Assembly (NCBI GenBank): GCA_016792935.1
Contig: JAEUJS010000209.1
Coordinates: 1 to 42,838 of the forward strand
Origin: Archangium sp.
GTDB lineage: Bacteria > Myxococcota > Myxococcia > Myxococcales > Myxococcaceae
Reading direction: 5' to 3'
DNA: 42,838 nt
In this document: one piece after another, positions 23,171-29,929 of the stretch
Layout of the letters: each line of letters opens with the position of its first letter
Numbering within the stretch: position 1 is the stretch's first letter
Position numbers and translations under genes: made by a program
Notes under the pieces: model-generated
Told to the model about the DNA's origin: nothing
Seen by the model: the letters and a program-made list of their open reading frames with translations, nothing else
Database searches by the model: none

Positions 23171-23668
23171 TCAGCCCGGCGGCACCGGCGTGGTGGTCGT
23201 CGGCTGATTCTTGAGCGAGTCGTCGTGGCGCTTCTTCGCCATACCGCCCGCCATCAACGCGCCCATCACGCCGAAGCCGACACCGATGGCGATGAGAATC
23301 AGAATCCACCGGCCGCTGCGCGGGCTGATCAACTGCAGGTCGCACTTCGGGCAGTTCTTCTTGCCGTACATCGACGCGAAGGCCGACATGTTCCAGCTGA
23401 TCAACCAATAGATGTTCGCGTCGCACGCGGGACAGCGCCACGTGGTGAACACCAGGTGCCAGGCGAAGCCGACGGTGCTGAGCATCATCAACCCGCCGAG
23501 CGCAGCGCTGATGGCCGGAGCTGCCTCGACGCCCGCCGCCCTGAGTCCGCCGCCCACGATGAGGGGAACGATGAAGGTCGCGAGCAACAGACCGACGACC
23601 TTCACGAAGTACATCCGCAGACGACGGCGCACTTCGAGCTGCGCTTCTTCAGCGGTCAGGGTGGGCAT
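23171..23668 (-). CDS. Zinc-ribbon membrane protein
   Basis: The 165-residue product has a short charged N-terminus, then hydrophobic segments near residues 18-40, 50-72 and 125-147. Between the second and third lies the four-Cys zinc-ribbon pair CPACDANIY and CPKCDLQL, which faces one side of the membrane. The C-terminus is basic and Thr/Pro-rich. Start ATG 23668 is preferred over an upstream in-frame codon at 23767 that overlaps the RCC1 gene. It lies directly downstream of that gene on the same strand and abuts the convergent radical SAM gene. Function unknown. Confidence 0.7.
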   Translation of the reverse strand: MPTLTAEEAQLEVRRRLRMYFVKVVGLLLATFIVPLIVGGGLRAAGVEAAPAISAALGGLMMLSTVGFAWHLVFTTWRCPACDANIYWLISWNMSAFASMYGKKNCPKCDLQLISPRSGRWILILIAIGVGFGVMGALMAGGMAKKRHDDSLKNQPTTTTPVPPG

Positions 23669-23673
23669 GAGGG

Positions 23674-24987
23674 TTACCAACGAACGAAGCCGGGGACTGC
23701 GGTGCGCGTCTCTCCGCCGTCGATTTCCCAGGCGAGCGCTCCGGAGCTGTTGTCGCCCCAGCACCACGTGACCTGCGTGGTCGCGACGTACGCGCAGGCG
23801 TGCTGGTCACCCGCCGCGAGAATCGTCGCGTTCTGCACGACGGCCGCGACCGGAGTGAGGTTGACCGGCGTGGCAGGCGGGAAGGTCATCAAGTTGTCTC
23901 CGCACTGGCCGCGGCCGTTGTAGCCCCAGCTGAACATCGCGCCGCTCGCCGCGGTGGCGAGGGTGAAGTCGCCGCCCGCCTCGATGTTGTTCACCGGCAT
24001 CGGCGTGGTCACCATCGCGGGAATCACGACGCGCGAGGTGCTGCCGTTGCCGACCTGCTGACCGAAGCCCCAGCACGAGAGTCCGCTCGTGCGTCGCGCG
24101 CAGGCGTGCGTGCCGCCCGCTGAAATCTGAATCGCGTCGGTGATGCCGAACACCGGAGTCGGCACGCGCCGGTCGCTGTACTGCTCAGCCGAGACGTCGC
24201 TCTGGCCCAGCTGGCCCTCGAGACCGCTGCCCCAGCAGAAGGCGGTGTTGTCGGTGCGCACTCCGCAGACGTGCACTTCAGCGTTGCCCGGCGTGCTCGC
24301 CACCGAGAGCTGCGAGACGTTCATCAAGTTCGGCACCGCGCGCGGCACGTTGGAGTTCACCAGCAGCGTCGCGTCGCCCAGCTCGATGCCCCTGCCCCAA
24401 CACGAGACCGTGCCGTCCATCAGCAGCGCGCAGGTGCTGTTCACGCCCGCATGAATGGAGCGCACGTTGCTCAACCCCATCACCGTCACCGGCACGTTGG
24501 AGTTGGTGCCCGTGATTCCGTTGCCGAGCTGGCCGTAGTCGTTGTTGCCCCAGCAGCGCACGGTGGAGTCGTCGAGCAACGCGCACGTGTGGTGGTAGCC
24601 GCAGCTCACGCTCGCCGCGGTGGTGATGCCCATCACCGCAACGGGACGGCGCTGCTCGTTGTTCGCCGCGTTGCCGAGTCGGCCCGAGCCGCCAGCGCCC
24701 CAGCACTTGATGGTCTTGTCAGTCAAAACGGCACAACTGAAATCGGTCCCCGAGGAGAGCGAGAGCAGCGCTTGCGTGGTCGGCATCACGACGCCTCCAC
24801 CGCCCGTTGCTCCGCCACCACCGGTCGATCCGCCACCGCCCGTCACGCCGCCTCCACTGCCTCCGGTGCCGCCGCCGTTCGCGCCCCCCGTTCCTCCGCC
24901 GGCGCCAGCGTCTGCGGGACCTGGCGTTCCACACGCCGCCAAAACAGACATCGCCGCTACGAGAATTCCGAGTTGCTGGATTCGCAT
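23674..24987 (-). CDS. RCC1-repeat lipoprotein with glycine-rich linker
   Basis: The 437-residue product has a lipobox (LAAC) and a Gly/Thr-rich linker of about 50 residues. About seven copies of an RCC1-like beta-propeller repeat follow, with the phrase CAL-x-D-x-T-V-x-C-W-G-x-x-x-x-G-Q-L-G recurring (for example ALLDDSTVRCWGNNDYGQLG). The Cys in each repeat probably forms disulfides across blades. Such proteins are common in myxobacteria and are probably surface-anchored by the lipid; ligands are unknown. The start is ATG 24987; an upstream in-frame ATG exists at 25005. It is divergent from the glycine-rich protein gene at 25128. Confidence 0.82.
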   Translation of the reverse strand: MRIQQLGILVAAMSVLAACGTPGPADAGAGGGTGGANGGGTGGSGGGVTGGGGSTGGGGATGGGGVVMPTTQALLSLSSGTDFSCAVLTDKTIKCWGAGGSGRLGNAANNEQRRPVAVMGITTAASVSCGYHHTCALLDDSTVRCWGNNDYGQLGNGITGTNSNVPVTVMGLSNVRSIHAGVNSTCALLMDGTVSCWGRGIELGDATLLVNSNVPRAVPNLMNVSQLSVASTPGNAEVHVCGVRTDNTAFCWGSGLEGQLGQSDVSAEQYSDRRVPTPVFGITDAIQISAGGTHACARRTSGLSCWGFGQQVGNGSTSRVVIPAMVTTPMPVNNIEAGGDFTLATAASGAMFSWGYNGRGQCGDNLMTFPPATPVNLTPVAAVVQNATILAAGDQHACAYVATTQVTWCWGDNSSGALAWEIDGGETRTAVPGFVRW

Positions 24988-25049
24988 GGGGCGCGCCTTC
25001 AGCAACCGGCGCGCCGCTGATCAGCCCGTGCGAAGTCGAGCGGTTGGAG

Positions 25050-25091
25050 CTGCGCCAGCGACCGGCGCAGCGCGATGTCCTGTGACGTCAC
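25050..25091. promoter_or_regulatory. Inverted repeats in the divergent intergenic region
   Basis: CTGCGCC (25050-25056) and GGCGCAG (25064-25070) form a perfect 7-base stem around 7 bases. Twelve bases later GTGACGTCAC (25082-25091) is a perfect 10-base palindrome. The whole gap of 140 bases between two divergent lipoprotein genes must hold both promoters, so these are candidate operator sites. No promoter consensus is identifiable by eye. Confidence 0.35.
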
Positions 25092-25127
25092 TTTGCACTC
25101 GCAGGGTGGATCAGGTGTCTGCGTCAC

Positions 25128-26942
25128 ATGAATCGGCTCTCGCTCGCTCTCGTGTTGTCCGCCGCCGGCTTCTTCGGAGCCGCGTGTGGAACACCTCCGA
25201 AAATGATGAACGCGTGTGGTCCTTCCACGTGCAACGGCTGCTGTGACGCGATGGGCGCCTGTCAGGTCGGCACCACGCCAATCGCGTGCGGCGTGTTCGG
25301 CATCTCGTGTCAGACCTGCGGCTCCGGCATCTGCATCGCGGGCACGTGCTCGACCGGCAGCAATGGCGGCGGCGGTGGCGGCATGACCGGCGGCGGCGGA
25401 ATGACCGGCGGCGGAACGACTGGCGGTGGCACGACCGGCGGTGGAATGGGCGGCGGCACGACCGGTGGCGGAACTGGCGGCGGCACGACCGGCGGCGGCA
25501 CGACTGGTGGCGGAACTGGGGGCGGCACGACGGGCGGCGGAACGGGCGGCGGCGTGACGGGCGGCGGCACTGGCGGCGGCGTGACGGGTGGCGGAACTGG
25601 CGGCGGCACGACGGGCGGAGGCACTGGCGGCGGAACGGGCGGCGGCACGACCGGCGGCGGAACCGGAGGCGGCGTGACGGGCGGCGGCACTGGCGGCGGC
25701 AACCCGCTCCCTGGCGACAGCTGCTCCAACTCGATGCCGTTGAGCTTGAGCGGCGGCTTCGCAATCGAGTCGGGCACGCTGACGGGTTACACGCACCACC
25801 TCCCGACGAGCTGCAGCGGCACGCTTGGTCCCGATCGCGTGTGGAGCTTCACCACCACCACGACGCAGAACCTCGACATCCTCCTCACCGGCGTCAGCGG
25901 CATGCGCGGCACCGTCGTGTTGCAGGCCGTGCCGAACGGTCTGTGCAGCAGCGCGACGACCGATACGTGCCAGACCGGCCAGTTCACGAACGCCGACGTG
26001 ATGTTCAACCGTCCGTCGCTCGCAGCGGGCACGTATTTGATTTGGGTCGAAGGCGATGCGCCGGGCTCGTTCACGCTCGAGGTGCAGCTCTCGACTCCGA
26101 CGGGAACCGGAGAGACGTGCAGCAGTCCCATTCCCCTCACCTTCGTGAACAACACCGTGACGGTGAGCGGTGACACCACGCCGTTCGTCAGCAACACCGC
26201 GGCGAACGGCACCACGTGTTCGACCAACGGCAGCGGCCCCGACGTCGTCTACTCGTTCTCGCTGCAGACCAGCTCGATGGTGACGGTGACGGTGACTCCG
26301 ACGAGCTCGACGTACCGGCCCATCGCGTACATCCGCAACACGTGCGGCGGAACGCCGACGGACCTCGCGTGCAATCTCTCGTCGACGCCTGGCGTGGGCA
26401 CCACGTTCAGCACGTCGCTCAGCGCGGGCGCCTACTTCCTCACGCTCGACACGTACTCGACCAACCCCGGGCCCTACACGCTGACGGTCACGACCGGCAC
26501 CTCGATGATGGGCGGAGCGCCCGTCGACACCTGCACCATGGCCTCGAGCGCGACGCCGCTCATCGCGTCGAGCGGCACCGTCACGTCGTCGGGAAACACG
26601 GCGAACTTCGCGGCGGAGCTGACGTCGGGCTCGGTGAACGGTTGCTCCGGCAGCGGCAGTGGCCCCGACGGCATCTACGTCGTCGACCACCTCGGCTCGG
26701 GCTCGTTCATGGCCAGCGTCGCGGCGAGTGGAGCCTCGACGTACAAGCCCATCATGTACCTGCGCTCGACGTGCACCAGCTCGACGAGTGACGTGGCGTG
26801 TGCTCCGAATGACAGCGGCAACTGCACGTTCGGCACGGGCTCGCTCTCGGTGCCGTCGCTCGCTGCGGGTCGCTACTACCTGGTGGTGGACACGTGCGGC
26901 GCGACCAACACGGGCGCGTACACGCTCACCGTCACGCAGTGA
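25128..26942 (+). CDS. Glycine-rich lipoprotein with three PPC-like domains
   Basis: The 604-residue product has lipobox Gly-Ala-Ala-Cys20, then a Cys-rich region (CGPSTCNGCCDAMGACQVG and further Cys pairs to about residue 75). A linker of roughly 110 residues is nearly pure Gly-Gly-Gly-Thr. The rest holds three similar domains of about 120 residues, each beginning near D-T/S-C-x-x-x-x-x-I/P-L and containing V-Y/W-S-F, T-Y-x-P-I-x-Y and G-x-Y-x-L-T-V. These are likely pre-peptidase C-terminal (PPC)-type beta-sandwiches. Surface display is likely. It is divergent from the RCC1 gene and shares its linker style. The ligand is unknown. Confidence 0.75.
   Translation: MNRLSLALVLSAAGFFGAACGTPPKMMNACGPSTCNGCCDAMGACQVGTTPIACGVFGISCQTCGSGICIAGTCSTGSNGGGGGGMTGGGGMTGGGTTGGGTTGGGMGGGTTGGGTGGGTTGGGTTGGGTGGGTTGGGTGGGVTGGGTGGGVTGGGTGGGTTGGGTGGGTGGGTTGGGTGGGVTGGGTGGGNPLPGDSCSNSMPLSLSGGFAIESGTLTGYTHHLPTSCSGTLGPDRVWSFTTTTTQNLDILLTGVSGMRGTVVLQAVPNGLCSSATTDTCQTGQFTNADVMFNRPSLAAGTYLIWVEGDAPGSFTLEVQLSTPTGTGETCSSPIPLTFVNNTVTVSGDTTPFVSNTAANGTTCSTNGSGPDVVYSFSLQTSSMVTVTVTPTSSTYRPIAYIRNTCGGTPTDLACNLSSTPGVGTTFSTSLSAGAYFLTLDTYSTNPGPYTLTVTTGTSMMGGAPVDTCTMASSATPLIASSGTVTSSGNTANFAAELTSGSVNGCSGSGSGPDGIYVVDHLGSGSFMASVAASGASTYKPIMYLRSTCTSSTSDVACAPNDSGNCTFGTGSLSVPSLAAGRYYLVVDTCGATNTGAYTLTVTQ
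25364..25700 (+). repeat. GC-rich minisatellite encoding Gly-Gly-Gly-Thr linker
   Basis: This stretch of about 340 bases is made of imperfect tandem units of 12 and 9 bases, encoding GGGT and GGG plus occasional Met or Val. It is a likely site of replication slippage. Similar shorter Gly-rich tracts lie in the lipoprotein genes at 6440 and 23674. Unit counts between strains are expected to vary (inference). Confidence 0.7.
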
Positions 26943-26960
26943 GCCGTGTACGGTGTGGGC

Positions 26961-27608
26961 GTGCGTCACGCGCTCCTGATTGGAATTCTCGTTTGTGCAT
27001 CGACGGCGGCTCTCGCTGAGCCGCAGTTCAAGCTCCCTCCGTCGGATGGATGGAGTGAAGCCGACGACGTGGATGACGGCTCCGGGCTCGAGAGCGCGCG
27101 CATGTTCGCGTTGACGAAGGACCCGAGCGTCACGTTGCGCGTGGGCTGGTCGCCCGAGCTGCACCCCAGGTTCACCAGCGAGCTGATGATGGAACTCGCG
27201 CGCACGACCGCGAAGGCCGCGAAGGGTCGCGACATGCGCGTGACCGACGCGACCACCATCAACGTGAAGGGCACCAACGTCGGCGTGATGCGCTTCAACG
27301 ACAAGGGCGGGAAGGGCATGCAGTGGTTCCTCCCCGGAGACGACGCGGAGATCATCGTCGTGCTGCGCAAGAAGGGCGAAGGCTGGAACCGCGAAGCCGA
27401 GAACGAAGTGGGCAACGCGGTCTCGCTCGCGACCAACCTGCGTGGAAAGCCGCCTCCGGGAGAGGCCGACTTCGCGCTCTACGGAGGCATCGGCGCGGTG
27501 GTGCTCATCGGTGGTGCGCTCGCGTTCGCGGTGTTGCGTCGCCCGAAAGCGGGAACGAAAGCCGCGCCTGCTTCAGCGCCAAAGAAGGCACCTCCTTCGA
27601 AGAAGTAA
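26961..27608 (+). CDS. Exported protein with C-terminal membrane segment
   Basis: The 215-residue product has a signal peptide (HALLIGILVCASTAALA) and a soluble domain that starts QFKLPPSDGWSEADDV. It ends with a membrane segment near residue 176 (ALYGGIGAVVLIGGALAFAVL) and a Lys/Ala/Pro-rich cytoplasmic tail. The start GTG 26961 was chosen for the signal peptide; GTG 26946 is an in-frame alternative. It follows the glycine-rich protein gene by 18 bases, so co-transcription is possible. A 14-base palindrome follows its stop. No family is recognised. Confidence 0.65.
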   Translation: MRHALLIGILVCASTAALAEPQFKLPPSDGWSEADDVDDGSGLESARMFALTKDPSVTLRVGWSPELHPRFTSELMMELARTTAKAAKGRDMRVTDATTINVKGTNVGVMRFNDKGGKGMQWFLPGDDAEIIVVLRKKGEGWNREAENEVGNAVSLATNLRGKPPPGEADFALYGGIGAVVLIGGALAFAVLRRPKAGTKAAPASAPKKAPPSKK

Positions 27609-27622
27609 CGGACACGTGTCCG
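27609..27622. terminator. Perfect 14-base palindrome after stop codon
   Basis: CGGACACGTGTCCG directly follows the TAA at 27606-27608 and is fully palindromic, with no loop bases beyond those in the centre. It could be a terminator stem or a dimer binding site. There is no T-tract. A second weak stem (CCGAGA...TCTCGG) lies about 45 bases further on. Confidence 0.4.
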
Positions 27623-27704
27623 GCAACGACTGGCGTCAAAACCCACCATATTTGGCGCCGAGACCGACTCTCGGGGCTGGCGGAGGCCGTCCTAGATCCT
27701 CGGT

Positions 27705-28628
27705 ATGACCGAGCGTGAGGGGCTGGGACGCGTTGACGGGAAATGGCTCGAAGCGATTCTGATGGACCCGACGGCCGATGCGCCGCGCCTGGTGTTCGCT
27801 GATCAGCTCATCGCGCAGCGAGATCCACGCGGGCAGTTCATCGCGTTGCAGTGCGCGATGGTGCGCACCGAGTCGATGCTCGAGACCGAGTCGGAGCTCC
27901 TCAAGCAACACGCGTCGGAATGGCTCGGCGGCCTCGAGCTCGAGAACGTCGAGTGGCGCCGCGGTTTCCCCGTGAAGGGCTCACTCGCGGTGCACCTGCT
28001 GACCAGCGAAGCGCTCGCGCGCGTGCCGCTGGAATCGGTGCGGCTGACGCAGTTCAAGAAGATGGACGAGGCGTTCTTCTCGGCGAAGTCGCATCCCACG
28101 GTGCGCAGCTTCCAGTTCGGGAGCGCGTTCTCTGACCTCCATTGCCGCGCGCTGAGCGCTCCGCTGTTCGCTCGCGCCGTCTCGTTCGATTTCTCGTCGG
28201 GCACGTTCGCGACCAGCGCGTTGTTCGACGAGCTGGGGAAGGGTCAGTTCGCGCGGCTCGAGGAATTGGTGCTCGACGGCACTCCGCTCAACGACGTCGC
28301 GTTGTCGAACTTGAGCCGCACCAGGTTCTGGTCGCGGCTCGATCTGCTGTCGCTCGCGAACACGCCGGCGCTCACACCGATGATGGCCACCTCGCTCACT
28401 GCGGCCACGTCGCTGCGCACGCTCAAGCTGAAGCTCGAACTCGATGAGCGGTGGGGTGTGTCGTTGCTCAAGCATGCGCCGCGTTCGCTGCGGACGGTCG
28501 AGGCGACGATTTCGAAGTTGCCGCCGCTGTTGCGCGGCCAGCTCGAGAAGCGCTTCAGCTTCGAGCCAGAGCCCCTGGGGGCGACGGCGTTGGGGAGCTA
28601 CACAGGCACGAACTCGTCCCAGCCGTAG
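27705..28628 (+). CDS. TIGR02996 repeat-companion domain protein
   Basis: The 307-residue protein begins with the TIGR02996 consensus order: WLEAILMDPTADAPRLVFAD followed by QRDPRGQFIALQCAM. A leucine-rich-repeat-like region follows (for example VLDGTPLNDVALSNLSRTRF). This combination is abundant in myxobacteria and planctomycetes. The last 20 residues (EPEPLGATALGSYTGTNSSQ) come from a family B element and the downstream strand; the gene ends only after overlapping the convergent HxsC-like gene by 31 bases. The original stop may have been lost on insertion of the repeat. Function unknown. Confidence 0.75.
   Translation: MTEREGLGRVDGKWLEAILMDPTADAPRLVFADQLIAQRDPRGQFIALQCAMVRTESMLETESELLKQHASEWLGGLELENVEWRRGFPVKGSLAVHLLTSEALARVPLESVRLTQFKKMDEAFFSAKSHPTVRSFQFGSAFSDLHCRALSAPLFARAVSFDFSSGTFATSALFDELGKGQFARLEELVLDGTPLNDVALSNLSRTRFWSRLDLLSLANTPALTPMMATSLTAATSLRTLKLKLELDERWGVSLLKHAPRSLRTVEATISKLPPLLRGQLEKRFSFEPEPLGATALGSYTGTNSSQP
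28566..28595 (-). repeat. Family B element, copy B2, at a gene end
   Basis: Read on the minus strand it is CCCCAACGCCGTCGCCCCCA followed by GGGGCTCTGG, identical to copy B3 in 29 of 30 bases. It falls in the last codons of the TIGR02996 gene, immediately beyond the stop of the HxsC-like gene at 28598. Confidence 0.75.
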
Positions 28629-29611
28629 CGCTTCAAGTAGTTCTTCCACACGCCTTCGCAGCTCGAGTCGTACTTGCACGACGCACACTCGGGGCGCTTG
28701 GTGCGCTGCGCGTCATCGAGGTCGGACCGCGTCACGCCCACGATGCTTCCATCCCCCGCGCGCGCCATCACTTCATCGGCGCCGAGCAGTTTGCTTCCGC
28801 TCTCCAACGGCTCGTAGTGCACGTAGCTCTCGACGTAGCCGCGGTTGAAGTCGGGCAGCGCGGTCGTGGTGCACAACGGAATGTCGACGAAGAACGCCTG
28901 CGGCTGCGCCTCGGTCTTCATCTGCTCGTCGAGGAACGCCTTCGCGGTCGCCGCAATCTCCTTGTACGGAGGGAACAGCACGTCGAAGTGCGTATTCGCG
29001 CGGCCATTGGCCTGCATGATGTTGAAGACGACCTGGTCGACGCCCTTGCTGCGAAGGAATCGGTAGATGTCGGCGATGGCGGGCAGGTTCTGGCGCGTGA
29101 CGACCGTGCTGGTGTGCAGCTCGAGGCCGTATTTCTTGTACTTCGTAATCATCTCGAGGCCGGCGACCGTCTGCTCGTAGCTGGTCGGCGTGCGCGTGAG
29201 CGACTCGTGGAGCTTCGCGGTGTGGCCGTGAATCGAGACGTAGAACCGATTCATGCCCGCGCTGATCAGAATGCGCGCGTACTTCTCGTACGAGAGCGTG
29301 CGCCCGTTGGTCATCATCGAGATGCGGCGAACGCGAGCGTCCTTCGCCCACTTCACCCACTGCGGGAGGCGCGGGTTGACGGTGGGCTCTCCGCTGGTGA
29401 AGCAGACCTCTTCGCAGGCGGGGTTCTCAGCGAGAATTTTCTGCACGACCTCGTCGGTGGTGGCCGAGTTGGTGACCACGCGCCCGTCGCGGTCCTCTTC
29501 CATGCAGAAGGTGCAGTTGTTGTTGCAGACCGGCCCCGTGAGGATGTGGACGCGCTGCTTCTTCTCAGCGATGCGCTCTTCGATTGCTCCAGGAGCGGCC
29601 GGCGCGTTCAC
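28598..29611 (-). CDS. hxsC: HxsC-like radical SAM maturase
   Basis: The 337-residue protein has the radical SAM motif Cys29-Asn-Asn-Asn-Cys33-Thr-Phe-Cys36, CFTSGEPTVNPRL and MMTNGRT. The phrase TSTVVTRQNLPAIADIYRFL closely matches that of the enzyme at 18828. Near residue 250 there is Pro-Leu-Cys. The C-terminus has PECASCKYDSSCEGVWKNYL, with Cys309, Cys312 and Cys318, giving the four-Cys signature shared with 17439, 18828 and 22235. It lies 3 bases after the SHG-repeat gene and is the last gene of the five-gene operon. Hxs systems use two radical SAM maturases, and this is the second. The symbol rests on context. Its tail overlaps the convergent TIGR02996 gene by 31 bases. Confidence 0.75.
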   Translation of the reverse strand: MNAPAAPGAIEERIAEKKQRVHILTGPVCNNNCTFCMEEDRDGRVVTNSATTDEVVQKILAENPACEEVCFTSGEPTVNPRLPQWVKWAKDARVRRISMMTNGRTLSYEKYARILISAGMNRFYVSIHGHTAKLHESLTRTPTSYEQTVAGLEMITKYKKYGLELHTSTVVTRQNLPAIADIYRFLRSKGVDQVVFNIMQANGRANTHFDVLFPPYKEIAATAKAFLDEQMKTEAQPQAFFVDIPLCTTTALPDFNRGYVESYVHYEPLESGSKLLGADEVMARAGDGSIVGVTRSDLDDAQRTKRPECASCKYDSSCEGVWKNYLKRYGWDEFVPV

Positions 29612-29614
29612 GAA

Positions 29615-29914
29615 TCACCAGCTGCCGTGCGACCCGTGCGATCCATGCGACCCGTGCGAGCCGTGAGAACCGTGCGAACCGTGCGAGCCGTGCGAGCCGT
29701 GCGAGCCGTGTGAGCCGTGCGAGCCGTGAGAACCGTGCGAGCAGTGCTGCGCGAGGAACACCTGGCCGTTGCCCTCGGGCATCGAGACGCGACCTTCCTT
29801 CGCTGCGGCGTGAGCCGAGTCGGAGATCTGCTTCTGGAGCGGATCGAGCGTGTCGGCGGGCTTCTTCTGGAAGCTCGGCAACTCCCCGAATTCGTCGTCT
29901 TTCCCAAGAGGCAT
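29615..29914 (-). CDS. hxsA: HxsA-like precursor with 13 Ser-His-Gly repeats
   Basis: The 99-residue protein has an N-terminal part of 57 residues (KDDEFGELPSFQKKPADTLD near the start, hydrophilic and charged) that could act as leader. A single Cys58 is followed by thirteen consecutive Ser-His-Gly units and a final Ser-Trp. No signal peptide is visible. The stop is 3 bases before the HxsC-like start, and the ATG is 15 bases after the HxsB-like stop. In His-Xaa-Ser systems the HxsA precursor carries H-x-S repeats that radical SAM maturases modify, and here H-G-S is the only form. The lone Cys, uniform repeats and short length are unusual. The modification and final location are unknown. Confidence 0.75.
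   Translation of the reverse strand: MPLGKDDEFGELPSFQKKPADTLDPLQKQISDSAHAAAKEGRVSMPEGNGQVFLAQHCSHGSHGSHGSHGSHGSHGSHGSHGSHGSHGSHGSHGSHGSW
29624..29740 (-). repeat. Nine-base tandem repeat encoding Ser-His-Gly
   Basis: Thirteen consecutive 9-base units differ only at synonymous positions (Ser TCG/TCT/TCA, His CAC/CAT, Gly GGC/GGG/GGA/GGT). The protein repeat is perfect while the DNA repeat is not. Selection on the peptide, rather than recent duplication alone, best explains this. Confidence 0.85.
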
Positions 29915-29929
29915 GGCGGTGGCCGGAGC

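Noticed and set aside
24999..27164. Long open frame of 721 codons on the minus strand opposite the glycine-rich lipoprotein
   Set aside because: The Ala/Arg-rich low-complexity protein is the antisense of the Gly-Gly-Thr linker and the PPC-like domains. No start region or motif supports it.
29624..29740. Regularly repeated sequence considered as a CRISPR-like array
   Set aside because: The unit is 9 bases without spacers and encodes a perfect Ser-His-Gly protein repeat with synonymous variation.
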